Part shown: piece after piece, positions 52,311 to 62,141 of the stretch
Layout: each line of letters opens with the position of its first letter
How positions within the stretch are numbered: the first letter of the stretch is position 1
DNA from: Streptomyces scabiei 87.22
Lineage (GTDB): Bacteria > Actinomycetota > Actinomycetes > Streptomycetales > Streptomycetaceae
Direction of reading: 5' to 3'
DNA: 64,000 bases
Assembly (NCBI RefSeq): GCF_000091305.1
Contig: NC_013929.1
Span: forward strand, 1,984,001-2,048,000
Position numbers and translations under genes: made by a program
Notes under the pieces: model-generated
Seen by the model: only the letters and a program-made list of their open reading frames with translations
Database searches by the model: none
Told to the model about the DNA's origin: nothing

Positions 52311-53078
52311 ATGGTGGAACTGAAGACGGACGCGTCCATGGACGCGATGTACGAGGCCGGGCAGGTCGTGGGGCGCGCGCTGACGGCGGTACGGAAGGCC
52401 GCCGACGTGGGAGTGTCCCTGCTCGAACTGGACGAGGTGGCGCGCGAGGTGCTGCGGGAGGCGGGAGCCTCGTCCCCGTTCCTCGGCTACCGGCCCTCGT
52501 TCGCGCCCACGCCGTTCCCCGCCGTCGTCTGCGCCTCCGTGAACGACGCGATCGTGCACGGCATCCCGACGTCGTACCGGCTGCGCGACGGCGACCTGCT
52601 CTCCGTCGACTGCGGCGCCGTGCTGGACGGCTGGGCCGGGGACTCGGCGGTCAGCTTCGTGGTGGGCGAGCCGCGCACTGCCGACCTCAGGCTCGTGGAG
52701 ACGGCCGAACGCGCCCTCGCGGCGGGCATCGCGGCGGCCGTGGTGGGCAACCGTATCGGCGACATCGCGCACGCGATCGGCACCGTGTGCCGTTCCGCCG
52801 GGTACGGCATCCCGGACGGGTTCGGCGGGCACGGGATCGGGCGGAAGATGCACGAGGACCCGGGCGTGCCGAACGAGGGGCGGGCCGGCCGGGGCATGAA
52901 GCTGCGGCACGGGACGGTCCTGGCGATCGAGCCGATGGTCATCGGCGGGGGCGGCGACGGGTTCCACGCGGCGCCCGACGGGTGGACCCTGCTCACGGAC
53001 GACGGGTCCCGGGCGGCCCACGCGGAACACACGGTCGCCGTCACGGAGGCCGGGCCGCGCGTACTGACGGCCCGCTAG
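52311..53078 (+). CDS. map: Type I methionine aminopeptidase, secondary copy
   Basis: Removes initiator Met from nascent proteins. 255 residues with the five metal ligands of type I enzymes: VDCGAVLDGWAGDSAVSF near 95-112 (two Asp), GGHGIGRKMHEDP near 168 (His), LAIEPMV near 201 (Glu) and AEHTVAVTE near 232 (Glu); VNDAIVHGIP near 76. ATG52311 lies 7 bases after TATAGT with no ribosome site, so leaderless. Housekeeping map normally sits in the ribosomal-protein region, so this is probably a regulated extra copy under the divergent XRE protein. Confidence 0.93.
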   Translation: MVELKTDASMDAMYEAGQVVGRALTAVRKAADVGVSLLELDEVAREVLREAGASSPFLGYRPSFAPTPFPAVVCASVNDAIVHGIPTSYRLRDGDLLSVDCGAVLDGWAGDSAVSFVVGEPRTADLRLVETAERALAAGIAAAVVGNRIGDIAHAIGTVCRSAGYGIPDGFGGHGIGRKMHEDPGVPNEGRAGRGMKLRHGTVLAIEPMVIGGGGDGFHAAPDGWTLLTDDGSRAAHAEHTVAVTEAGPRVLTAR

Positions 53079-53086
53079 CGGCCGCG

Positions 53087-53110
53087 CCCCGTGCGCTCGG
53101 GCCCACGGGG
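53087..53110. terminator. Hairpin between converging map and ggt genes
   Basis: CCCCGTG (53087-53093) pairs with CACGGGG (53104-53110), 10-base loop, no T-run. A weak candidate for a shared terminator. Confidence 0.4.
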
Positions 53111-53205
53111 ACCGAACCTCGCCGGGGCGCGGGGAACCGCGCGAGCGGCCACGGCGTATCCGCGGCCACCGGAGCGCCGCACCCCCACGCCCCGCCCCTC
53201 GACGG

Positions 53206-55011
53206 CTACTTCGAGGGGTGCACGACCATCGCCGCGCCGCCCCCGCGCCGTACGGTCTCCGCGGCGGCCAGCCACTTGCCGTCCGACAGCCGCTGGACCG
53301 CGGTGGCCGCGCCGATCTCCGGGTTCTGCCGGAAACCGTGCCCGAGGGCTTCCAGCTCCGTGCGCAGCGGGCTGTTCCACAGGCCCGGTTCGAGTTCGGT
53401 GGTGGTCTGGTTGCGCTGGCTGGCCCGTGGCGCGGCGATCGCGTCGACGAGCGGCAGGCCCCGGTCGAGGAACCCGGTCAGGGTCTGCAGCACGGTCGTG
53501 ATGATGGTCGCGCCGCCCGGCGAACCGAGCGCCACCACGGGCCGGTCGTGCCGGTCGAGCACGATCGTCGGCGACATCGACGAGCGGGGCCGCTTGCCCG
53601 GCCCCGGCAGGTTCGGGTCGTGCACGGCCGGGTTGGCCGGGGTGAAGGAGAAGTCCGTCAGCTCGTTGTTGAGCAGGAACCCGCGGCCCGGCACGGTGAT
53701 GCCGCTGCCGCCGGTCTGCTCGATGGTGAGCGTGTACGAGACGACGTTGCCCCACTTGTCGGCGACCGTGAGGTGGGTGGTGCTGTCCCCCTCGTAGGTC
53801 GTCGGCGCGGCGGTGCCGCCGGCCCGGCAGGGCGCCGGGTTCCGCGGATCGCCCGGCGCGACCGGGCTGGTGAGCACCGCGTCGTCCTTGATCAGGCACT
53901 CCCGCGAGTCGGCGTACCGCTGCGACAGCAGTTCCTTCGTGGGGACGTCCTCGAAGGCGGGGTCGCCGACCCAGCGGCCCCGGTCGGCGAACGCGATGCG
54001 GCTGGCCTCGATGTAGCGGTGCAGGTACCGGACGTCGCTCGCCTTCGACAGGTCGGTCCGCTCCAGGATGTTCAGCGCCTCGGCGACCGTGGTGCCGCCG
54101 GAGGAGGAGGGGGCCATGCCGTAGACGCCGAGACCGCGGTACGACGTCTCCGTGGGCGCCTGGCGCTTGGCCCGGTACGCGGACAGGTCGGCCGTGGTCA
54201 GGTCGCCGGGCCGGGCTTTGTACCCCGAACCCGGGTCCACCGGCGGCTTGTTGACCGTGTCGACGATGTCCTGGGCGAGGTCGCCCCGGTACAGGGCGCC
54301 GACGCCCTTGCGGCCCAGCAGCGCGTAGGTACGGGCCAGATCGGGGTTCTTCAGCGTCGAGCCGACCACCGGCAGCTGTCCGCCGGGGAGGAAGAGGTCG
54401 GCCGTGGCCGGAAAGTTGCGGAAGCGTGCCTCGTTGGAGGCGGTCTGGGAGCGGAAGGTGGCGTCGACGGTGAACCCGTGGCGGGCCAGCTTCACGGCGG
54501 GCTTCAGCAGTTTGGCGAGCGGCTTGCTGCCCCAACTGCTCAGCGCGGTCTGCCAGGTCGCCGGAGTGCCGGGGGTACCGACGCTCAGCCCGCTGGTGAC
54601 GGCCTCGGCGAACGGGATCGCCGTGCCGTTCTCCAGGAAGAGGTCCGCGTCGGCGCTCAGGGGCGCGGTCTCCCGGCCGTCGATGGTGTGCACCGTACGG
54701 GAGCGGGCGTCGTAGTAGACGAAGTAGCCGCCCCCGCCGATACCGGCCGAGTAGGGCTCGGTGACGCCGAGCGCGGCGGCCGTGGCGACGGCCGCGTCCA
54801 CCGCGTTGCCGCCCTTGCGGAGCACCTCGATACCGGCGGCAGAGGCGTCCGGGTCGACGCTGGAGACGGCTCCGCCGTAACCGACGGCGAGCGGCACCTT
54901 CTCGACGGGGTCCGCCGCGGCCTGGGACGGCGGGGCCGCCCCCACCGCGACCACGGCGGACGTTGCCGCCAGTACAGCCAGTTTCCGCGCGACAGGGCGA
55001 CGCAGACGCAT
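53206..55011 (-). CDS. ggt: Secreted gamma-glutamyltransferase
   Basis: Transfers or hydrolyses the gamma-glutamyl group of glutathione-like thiols outside the cell. 601 residues: Sec signal peptide (LAVLAATSAVVAVGAAPPSQA, cleavage near 31), GGNAVDAAVATAAALGVTEPYS near 67, GIGGGGYFVYYD, and the autocleavage site with nucleophile Thr in GDSTTHLTVADKWGN near 411; SSMSPTIVLD and LGSPGGATII of the small subunit follow. ATG55011 has TGGAGG upstream. The second GGT-type gene of the window (other at 37.2 kb), but with a signal peptide and the canonical TTH. Confidence 0.95.
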   Translation of the reverse strand: MRLRRPVARKLAVLAATSAVVAVGAAPPSQAAADPVEKVPLAVGYGGAVSSVDPDASAAGIEVLRKGGNAVDAAVATAAALGVTEPYSAGIGGGGYFVYYDARSRTVHTIDGRETAPLSADADLFLENGTAIPFAEAVTSGLSVGTPGTPATWQTALSSWGSKPLAKLLKPAVKLARHGFTVDATFRSQTASNEARFRNFPATADLFLPGGQLPVVGSTLKNPDLARTYALLGRKGVGALYRGDLAQDIVDTVNKPPVDPGSGYKARPGDLTTADLSAYRAKRQAPTETSYRGLGVYGMAPSSSGGTTVAEALNILERTDLSKASDVRYLHRYIEASRIAFADRGRWVGDPAFEDVPTKELLSQRYADSRECLIKDDAVLTSPVAPGDPRNPAPCRAGGTAAPTTYEGDSTTHLTVADKWGNVVSYTLTIEQTGGSGITVPGRGFLLNNELTDFSFTPANPAVHDPNLPGPGKRPRSSMSPTIVLDRHDRPVVALGSPGGATIITTVLQTLTGFLDRGLPLVDAIAAPRASQRNQTTTELEPGLWNSPLRTELEALGHGFRQNPEIGAATAVQRLSDGKWLAAAETVRRGGGAAMVVHPSK

Positions 55012-55194
55012 CCGTACCTCCAGTCAAGGACCGTTCGCGCAGACTAACGCGGGTGCCATGACCCCGTCAGCGGCGTCTCGGCCATCCGGCGGTGTCGCAA
55101 CACCCCCGCGACGGCCCGCCGAACCGGGACAGCGGGTCTGGAATCGGACATGGATTCGGACAGGTCTCGGCCGCGCCCGCTACCATGCGCGGCC

Positions 55195-55956
55195 ATGAAT
55201 GACGACGTGCGCAATATCGTCCTCGGTGTGCTCGCGGCGGGCCTCAGCGCCTCGCTCGGCTGGGCCTTCCGGACGTACCTGTGGAAGAGGAAGCTCCGCC
55301 GCAAGCAGACGTTCTTCGGGCTGCCCGACAACTCCGAGTCCCTGCTGGTGGTCAACCGTGATCCGTCCAGCGCGGACCTGGCCGTCCACCGCTACGACGT
55401 GTTCGCGCTGCTGGAACTCTCCGCTCTGATCAAGGACTGCGGCGCGCACGCGCAGATGATCACCCAGGACGCGGCCCAGCAGGGCTTCGGCGAACGCACC
55501 GAATTCTGCGTGGGAGGTCCGATCTCGAATCGCCGGATGGCGGCGCACATATCCGCGATGCTGCCCGGCGTCGTCTTCAACAACGACCCCGAGCCCGGCC
55601 CCCACCGGGCCGCCTTCCAGATCGGCAGCGAGCAGTACCGCCTGGACCCCGGCATCACCGAGCACGTCGTCCTCGCCCGGCTCACCACCGGCCAGCCGGA
55701 CCAGGCCCGGCCCGTCTTCCTCTTCTGCGGGCAGCGCGCGATCACCAACCAGGCCGCCACCCGCTACCTCGCCCGCAACCACGAGCGCCTGCACCGCAAG
55801 TACGGCACCGGCACCTTCGTCCTGCTGCTGAAGGTCGTCAACTCGCAGGCGTACGGCGCCGATGTCGTCGAACTCGTCGCGGACGTCACCCGCGCGGCCC
55901 AGGCCCCGGCCCCGGCGCCTTCCGCGCCGGCCCAGATCTCGCACCGGGCCTCCTAG
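55195..55956 (+). CDS. Membrane-anchored hypothetical protein
   Basis: Not a family I recognise with certainty. 253 residues: short N-terminus, one membrane helix (IVLGVLAAGLSASLGWAFRTY, 8-28), a basic stop-transfer (KRKLRRK), then a soluble domain with FFGLPDNSESLLVVNRD near 37, ALLELSALIKDCGAHAQMI near 70 and FLFCGQRAITNQAATRYLA near 178, ending in an Ala/Pro tail. The GLPxNSESL...DVxALxELxxLI pattern occurs in actinobacterial proteins of uncertain role near transcriptional regulators. TACCAT at 55181-55186, 8 bases before the ATG, indicates a leaderless mRNA. Confidence 0.7.
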   Translation: MNDDVRNIVLGVLAAGLSASLGWAFRTYLWKRKLRRKQTFFGLPDNSESLLVVNRDPSSADLAVHRYDVFALLELSALIKDCGAHAQMITQDAAQQGFGERTEFCVGGPISNRRMAAHISAMLPGVVFNNDPEPGPHRAAFQIGSEQYRLDPGITEHVVLARLTTGQPDQARPVFLFCGQRAITNQAATRYLARNHERLHRKYGTGTFVLLLKVVNSQAYGADVVELVADVTRAAQAPAPAPSAPAQISHRAS

Positions 55957-56030
55957 CGCCCCCGCGCCGGCTCACCGCCGCGCCGATCCACCGCCACGCC
56001 GGGTTCACGCCGCACCGGTTCACCATCGAA

Positions 56031-56089
56031 CGTTACCGTCACGTAACTTACCGGGGAGTTACTTCCGGTAAGGGCGTCCGGTTACCGTC
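56031..56089. promoter_or_regulatory. Cluster of GTTAC/CCGGTAAG inverted and direct repeats upstream of the secreted hydrolase
   Basis: GTTAC (56032-56036) and GTAAC (56043-56047); CTTACCGG (56047-56054) and CCGGTAAG (56065-56072), perfect 8-bp arms; and GTTACCGTC twice, at 56032-56040 and 56081-56089. It sits 35-90 bases before the hydrolase start and looks like a multi-site operator. Confidence 0.6.
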
Positions 56090-56123
56090 GGGTCACTTTG
56101 CACTGACACGAGTGAGGCGACCC

Positions 56124-57722
56124 ATGAGACACCAGCACGGCACCACCTCCCGTACGGCCGGGGCGCTGCGGACCGGCGCCGTCGGCGCCGTCTCGGCCAC
56201 CCTGATCGCCGGCACGGCCCTCGGTCTCGCCCCCGCCGCCCGGGCGGCCTCCGGCTCGACCGCCGCTCCCACCACCCGCTTCGTGGACATCGCCGGCGAC
56301 GGCGGCACGGTCCTCAAGGCCAACGTCGTCGCGCCCGCCGACACCTCGCGCGCGTACCCGCTGCTCGTGCTGCCCACGAGCTGGGGCCTGCCGCAGATCG
56401 AGTACCTGGCCCAGGCACGGAAACTGGCCGACGCCGGTTATGTGGTGGTCAGTTACAACGTGCGCGGCTTCTGGGAGTCCGGCGGATACATAGAGGTCGC
56501 GGGCCCACCCGACACGGCCGACGCCTCCAAGGTGATCGACTGGGCCCTCGCCAACACCCCGGCGGACGCCGAGCACATCGGCATGGCGGGGCTGAGTTAC
56601 GGAGCGGGCATCAGCCTGCTCACCGCCGCGCACGACCGGCGCGTCAAGGCGGTCGCCGCGCTGAGCGGCTGGGCGGACCTCATCGACTCGATCTACGGCG
56701 GACGCACCCAGCACGTGCAGGCCTCCGCCCTGCTGGACGGCGCCGGACGGATCACGGGCCGCCGGAGCCCCGAACTCCAGCAGATCTTCAAGAGCTTCTA
56801 TGCCTCCGACCTGACGAAGGAGGAGGACATGATCGCCTGGGGGAAGAAACGTTCCCCCGAAACGTATCTGGACCAGCTGAACACGCACGGCACGGCCGTC
56901 ATGCTCGCCAACGCCTGGGGCGACTCGATCTTCCCGCCCAACCAGTACGCCGACTTCTACGAGAAACTCACCGGCCCCAAGCGGCTGGAGCTGCGCCCCG
57001 GCGACCACGCCACCACCGAGCTGACCGGCCTGTTCGGGCTGCCCAACGACGTGTGGACGGACACGCGGCGCTGGTTCGACCGCTACCTCAAGGGCGCCGA
57101 CAACGGCATCGACCGCGAGCAGCCCGTCCGGCTCAAGTCCCGCACGGGCGGCGCCTTCGAGGGCTATCCGGACTGGAAGTCCGTCACCGCGACCCGCGAG
57201 AAGTTCGCCCTGACGGGCGGCACCACGATCCGCGCGAACGTCGACTCGGGTGCCGACGGCGGGGTCGTCCTCCTGTCCAGCATCCTGGACCAGGTGGCGC
57301 AACTCCCGCCCGTGGCCTCGATCCCGCTGCTGCCGCGCCGCTGGGCGGCCGTATGGCAGTCGGAGAAGTACACGACCGCACAGGCCGTGCGGGGTACCGC
57401 GAAGCTGCACACCACGGTGACCCCGACCAAGGAGAGCGGCACCCTCGTCGCCCATCTCTACGACGTGGGCCCGCTCGGCCTCGGCAAGCTGGTCAGCCAC
57501 GCGCCGTACACCTTCCACGGCGTGACGCCCGGCAAGCCGTTCGGCGTGGACCTGGACTTGCTCTCCACGGCCTACGACGTCCCGGCGGGCCACCGTCTCG
57601 CCCTGGTCGTCGACACGGTCGACCCGCTCTACATCGAGCACAACCCGACCGGCGCGCAGCTGACCTTCTCCTCGCCGCCGAACGACCCGTCGTACGTGTC
57701 GATCCCGCTGCGCGAGCAGTGA
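56124..57722 (+). CDS. Secreted CocE/NonD-type serine hydrolase (X-Pro dipeptidyl-peptidase S15-like)
   Basis: 532 residues. Signal peptide (GAVSATLIAGTALGLAPAARA, to about 35). Alpha/beta hydrolase domain with VSYNVRGFWESGG near 115, nucleophile Ser in MAGLSYGAGISLL near 161, WGDSIFPPNQYADFY near 273 (acid) and the His in LRPGDHATTE near 296; the C-terminal third is a beta-jelly-roll like the PepX/CocE C-terminal domain (GTLVAHLYDVG, AGHRLALVVDTVDP). Family members cleave Xaa-Pro dipeptides, cocaine-type esters or acyl-amides. ATG56124 with GAGG 7 bases before; GTG56112 would add four residues. Confidence 0.88.
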   Translation: MRHQHGTTSRTAGALRTGAVGAVSATLIAGTALGLAPAARAASGSTAAPTTRFVDIAGDGGTVLKANVVAPADTSRAYPLLVLPTSWGLPQIEYLAQARKLADAGYVVVSYNVRGFWESGGYIEVAGPPDTADASKVIDWALANTPADAEHIGMAGLSYGAGISLLTAAHDRRVKAVAALSGWADLIDSIYGGRTQHVQASALLDGAGRITGRRSPELQQIFKSFYASDLTKEEDMIAWGKKRSPETYLDQLNTHGTAVMLANAWGDSIFPPNQYADFYEKLTGPKRLELRPGDHATTELTGLFGLPNDVWTDTRRWFDRYLKGADNGIDREQPVRLKSRTGGAFEGYPDWKSVTATREKFALTGGTTIRANVDSGADGGVVLLSSILDQVAQLPPVASIPLLPRRWAAVWQSEKYTTAQAVRGTAKLHTTVTPTKESGTLVAHLYDVGPLGLGKLVSHAPYTFHGVTPGKPFGVDLDLLSTAYDVPAGHRLALVVDTVDPLYIEHNPTGAQLTFSSPPNDPSYVSIPLREQ

Positions 57723-57755
57723 TCTCCGGCTGCCGCCGGACGGGCCTGGCCCCTG

Positions 57756-57775
57756 GCCGCCGCGTGTCCGGCGGC
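57756..57775. terminator. Hairpin between converging hydrolase and ABC ATPase genes
   Basis: GCCGCCG (57756-57762) with CGGCGGC (57769-57775), 6-base loop, followed by a short pyrimidine stretch containing TTT. Candidate shared terminator. Confidence 0.45.
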
Positions 57776-57877
57776 GGCGCTCCTGTTTCGGCCGGGGTGG
57801 CGTCCGCGGCCTCGCTCACCCCAAGTGGATGAACCGCTCATCGTAGTCGAGGACCGCGCCCGGTCATGTGGCGGTGG

Positions 57878-58621
<744 letters not shown>

Positions 58622-58856
58622 GCCCTGCCCGCCCTACTCGCTCCGGCCGTGCCGTGTGTGCCCTGTCATGTCGTGCGGTGGTGTGTCGTGCGGTGCTCCG
58701 ACGTGTGAAGCCGTGCTGTGCCGTGCCGCAGGTGCCGCAAACTATCCGGACGGCCGTGACCCTCGTCCACGACACGCACGGCCGCGCATTAGCCGTATTG
58801 TCGCCGCCCGGCGAGGCCACGGGCGACGGCACGGGCGGCAGCGCGGTGCGGGGGCG
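58622..58856. other. Low-complexity intergenic stretch upstream of the ABC ATPase gene
   Basis: No gene. About 58640-58740 is a run of imperfect GTGCCGTG/GTGTCGTGCGGTG units without fixed period, probably slippage-derived. It would contain the promoter of the ABC ATPase gene; the end of the neighbouring hypothetical gene lies at 58857. Confidence 0.4.
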
Positions 58857-59306
58857 TCACGACTCCGCCACCTCGGCGTAGAGCTGGGAGAGTTCGGGCG
58901 CGCCGCTCGCCGCCCACTGCTGCCCGGCCTCGACCACGTCGATCTCCCGGCCGGACGCCAGGCGCACCACGGGCTGGCCGTTCGGCCAGATCTCCCAGCG
59001 GGCGCCGGGGACGGTCCGGACGACCACCGTGCCCAGGTAGAGCCCGGCGTCGTTGCCGAGCCAGGCCGCGCGCTCGTCGTCGTCGCGCCAGCGCGGGACG
59101 AGCTGGTCGAGGGCTTCCAGCGAGGACGCGGAGTCGTCCAGGCGCACGCCCGCCTGTGCGGCCTGGGCGCGCAGCAGTTCGCATTCGGCGAGGAGTCCGG
59201 CGAGTCCCGCGTGACCGTCGTCGTCACCGTCGCCGCCGGTGAACACCGCGACCCCGAAGGCGGGACCACGCCTCTTGCGCCAGTTGCCCAGGAAAGAGAT
59301 GTTCAT
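58857..59306 (-). CDS. Small conserved Streptomyces protein (DUF6278-like)
   Basis: 149 residues, cytosolic, no catalytic motif. N-terminus NISFLGNWRKRRGPAFGVAV and GDGDDDGH acidic loop near 26, helix ECELLRAQAAQAGVRLDDS near 41, then YLGTVVVRTVPGARWEIWPNG near 90 and a C-terminal ASGREIDVVEAGQQWAAS. This pattern resembles DUF6278 proteins as I remember them; no function is known. Upstream spacing to the GDSL gene is divergent (213 bases). Confidence 0.65.
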   Translation of the reverse strand: MNISFLGNWRKRRGPAFGVAVFTGGDGDDDGHAGLAGLLAECELLRAQAAQAGVRLDDSASSLEALDQLVPRWRDDDERAAWLGNDAGLYLGTVVVRTVPGARWEIWPNGQPVVRLASGREIDVVEAGQQWAASGAPELSQLYAEVAES

Positions 59307-59519
59307 GCGCTCAGCGTGTCATCCGCCCGGTCCCCGGCACCACAGGCGCGCGGGCCCGCCTGTTCGCCCGGAGTTCGTCCACCGTTCGAGCACGCCTCAT
59401 TGACGGGCCCCTGACGCCTCTTTAGGTTCATGACACATCTGTCGCCTCGTCACCGTACCGGTGTCGCATGCGCGATCGTCGTCGCCGACATGGTCATCAG
59501 CGAACGGGAGGGGTCCCGC

Positions 59520-61280
59520 GTGCGCCCACGCGTCTGGGGAACGGCCTGTGTACTGGCACTCCTGGCGACGGCCGCGCCGGTCGCCACGGCCCGGGCCTCC
59601 GACGGCGGGAAGGAGAGACCGGCGCCCCTGGAACGGCTCTTCGACAACCGGGCGGTCAGTGACGACGCGCGGCCCGCCGGGGCCGACTTCGACGGACAAG
59701 GGAACTCGCTCTCCGCCGCCGACCTGACGGCCGCCGGGTGGACGCCGGGGCGCACGCTGACCGTTCAGGGCGCACGCCTGACCTGGCCGCGCCGCACGGC
59801 GGGCGAGCCCGACAACGTGCGCGCCGCCGGCCAGTCGGTCCGGGTGCGGGGCCGGGGCGACGCCCTCGCCTTCCTCGTCGCCGCCACGGGCGGCACGGAG
59901 GCCGCCGGGACGGGGACGGTCCGCTACGCGAGCGGCGCCCGCTCCACGTACCGCCTGACCGCCTCCGACTGGCGCACCGGCCCGCTCGCCACCAAGGCCG
60001 TCGCCCTTCCCCACGTCAACACCCCCGGCGGTCGACTCACCGAGAAGGCCCGGCTGTACGTCGTCACCGTGCCGGTCGGGCGGGGCGGCGAGGTGGCCTC
60101 GGTGACCCTGCCGCGCAACCCCGACCTGCATGTGTTCGCGCTGTCGGTCCGCCCCGAGTCGCGCGGCTGGACCGGCGGTTGGGCGGCGTCCACCTCCGGC
60201 TACACGACCGTCGGGCCGTGGACCGACCGGACGCTGCGGCTCGTCGTCCACACCTCGGCGGGCGGGCCCCGGGTGCGGATCCGGCTCGACAACACCTTCG
60301 CCTCGGCGCCCGTACGGGTGGGGAGCGCGACGGTGGCGTTGCGGGCCGAGGGCGCCGCCGCCCGGGGCGCGCCGGTGCCGCTGTCGTTCGGGGGCGCGGT
60401 AGGCACCCTGATCCCGGCGGGCGCCCAGGCGTACAGCGACCCGCTGGGCTTCGAGGTGCCCCCGGACACCGACCTCCTCGTGAGCTTCCACCTGCCGGAC
60501 ACGGTGACGGCCGCGCCCGTGCACCGGCTCGCCCAGCAGACGTCGTACGTGAGCGGGCCGGGCGACCACGCGGGCGAGACCTCGGCGACGCCGTACACCT
60601 CGACGGTGACGACCTGGCCGCTGCTGACCGGCGTGGACGTGGCGGGCGGTCCGGGCTCGGTGGTGCTGCTCGGGGACTCGATCACCGACGGCGAGAAGGT
60701 GACGGCCGACTCGAACCGGCGGTGGCCGGACGTGCTGGCCCGGCGCCTGCTGGACCAGGACGAGGTGCCGCGCTACGGCGTCCTCAACCAGGGGATCTCG
60801 GCGAACCGGGTGGTCACCGACCGCTATCCGGGCGACGGCGTCTCCACCGACACGGGCGGCGTGAGCGCCCTGCACCGTCTCGACCGTGACGTCCTCGCCC
60901 AGACCTCCGCCCGGACCGTCGTCGTCTTCCAGGGCGTCAACGACGTCCGCTGGGGCACGACGGCGGGCGAGGTCGTCGCCGGGCTGCGGGAGATCGCGGC
61001 CCGGGGGCACGAGCGGGGCCTGCGCGTGCTGGCGGCGACGATCGCGCCCTGCGAGGGCGAGGCCCGCTGCACGGCCGCAGCCGACGCCCAGCGGGTCGCG
61101 GTGAACGACTGGATCCGGGGCAACGACGACGTCGACGGCGTCCTCGACTTCGACGCGGTGCTCCGCGACCCGGACCGACCGGCGCGGCTGCTCCCCGCGT
61201 ACGACAGCGGGGACCATCTGCATCCGAACGAGACGGGACTGGCCGCGCTGGCGGAGTCGGTGGACCTCGGACTCCTCTGA
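59520..61280 (+). CDS. Secreted SGNH/GDSL-family hydrolase with N-terminal beta domain
   Basis: 586 residues. Signal peptide (VWGTACVLALLATAAPVATARA, cleavage near 26). An N-terminal beta-rich region follows, then the SGNH domain from about 375: block I VLLGDSITDGEK with nucleophile Ser, block II/III LNQGISANRVV and FQGVNDVRWGT, block V DHLHPNETGLAAL with Asp and His. Such enzymes deacylate polysaccharides or hydrolyse lipids and esters outside the cell. GTG59520 is chosen for its GGGAGGGG ribosome site and normal signal peptide; ATG59430 and ATG59490 are in frame but give 20-30 extra non-signal residues. Confidence 0.88.
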   Translation: MRPRVWGTACVLALLATAAPVATARASDGGKERPAPLERLFDNRAVSDDARPAGADFDGQGNSLSAADLTAAGWTPGRTLTVQGARLTWPRRTAGEPDNVRAAGQSVRVRGRGDALAFLVAATGGTEAAGTGTVRYASGARSTYRLTASDWRTGPLATKAVALPHVNTPGGRLTEKARLYVVTVPVGRGGEVASVTLPRNPDLHVFALSVRPESRGWTGGWAASTSGYTTVGPWTDRTLRLVVHTSAGGPRVRIRLDNTFASAPVRVGSATVALRAEGAAARGAPVPLSFGGAVGTLIPAGAQAYSDPLGFEVPPDTDLLVSFHLPDTVTAAPVHRLAQQTSYVSGPGDHAGETSATPYTSTVTTWPLLTGVDVAGGPGSVVLLGDSITDGEKVTADSNRRWPDVLARRLLDQDEVPRYGVLNQGISANRVVTDRYPGDGVSTDTGGVSALHRLDRDVLAQTSARTVVVFQGVNDVRWGTTAGEVVAGLREIAARGHERGLRVLAATIAPCEGEARCTAAADAQRVAVNDWIRGNDDVDGVLDFDAVLRDPDRPARLLPAYDSGDHLHPNETGLAALAESVDLGLL

Positions 61281-61291
61281 TACGACGGGCC

Positions 61292-62071
61292 CTAGACCTC
61301 CAGGTCCACCACGACCGGCGCGTGGTCGGAGGCGCCCTTGCCCTTGCGCTCCTCACGGTCGACGTACGAGTCGGTCACGGCCTTCGCGAACGTCTCGTTG
61401 CCGTACACCAGGTCGATGCGCATGCCCCGGTTCTTGGGGAAGCAGAGCTGGCGGTAGTCCCAGTACGTGAAGGGGTGCTCGTACTTCAGGGGCCGGGGGA
61501 CGACGTCGGTCAGGCCCGCCTCGCGCAGGGAGGCCAGGGCGGCGCGCTCGGCGGGGGTGACATGGGTGAGGCCCTCGAAGGCGGCGACGTCGTACACGTC
61601 GTCGTCCGTCGGCGCCACGTTGTAGTCGCCCATGACGGCGAAGGGGCGGCTGCCGGCCGCGTCACCGGCGACGGCGGCCTTCAGCGCCTCGAACCACTGG
61701 AGCTTGTACGCGTAGTGCGGGTGGTCGACCTCGCGGCCGTTCGGCACGTACACCGACCAGACGCGGACCGGGCCGCAGGTGGCGGAGATCGCGCGGGGCT
61801 CCACCGAGCCGTCGTAGCCGGGGTCGCCGGGCAGGCCCTTGACCACGTCCTCGATGCCGACGCGGGAGATCACCGCCACGCCGTTCCACCGGCCCGTGGC
61901 GTGCACCGCCGCCTCGTAGCCCGCCTCCCGGAGCGCGTCGAGCGGGAAGCCGTCCTCGGCGATCTTGGCCTCCTGGAGGCAGAGCACGTCCGTGCCGCTG
62001 CTCTCCAGCCAGGCCAGGAGCCTCGGGAGGCGGGCGGTGATCGAGTTCACGTTCCAGGTCGCGATGCGCAT
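61292..62071 (-). CDS. xthA: Exodeoxyribonuclease III
   Basis: AP endonuclease/3'-5' exonuclease of base-excision repair. 259 residues, starting at the catalytic core: RIATWNVNSITARLPRLL at 2-19 (Asn), LCLQEAKI near 33 (Glu), GDYNVAPTDDDVYD near 149, MRIDLVYG near 216 and SDHAPVVVDLEV at the end (Asp-His). ATG62071 is preceded by TAGGTT with 7 bases between, so leaderless; the open frame to 62101 is not needed. It ends 11 bases from the converging GDSL gene. Confidence 0.96.
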   Translation of the reverse strand: MRIATWNVNSITARLPRLLAWLESSGTDVLCLQEAKIAEDGFPLDALREAGYEAAVHATGRWNGVAVISRVGIEDVVKGLPGDPGYDGSVEPRAISATCGPVRVWSVYVPNGREVDHPHYAYKLQWFEALKAAVAGDAAGSRPFAVMGDYNVAPTDDDVYDVAAFEGLTHVTPAERAALASLREAGLTDVVPRPLKYEHPFTYWDYRQLCFPKNRGMRIDLVYGNETFAKAVTDSYVDREERKGKGASDHAPVVVDLEV

Positions 62072-62141
62072 GCTCCACAACCTACCCGGCGGGTACGACA
62101 ACGCCGGTCCCGCCCGGTCGGGGGCGGGACCGGCGCCCCGG

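Noticed and set aside
58640..58740. Coding gene in the GTGCCGTG-rich stretch
   Set aside because: All frames are short and low-complexity; it is best read as slippage-prone intergenic DNA.
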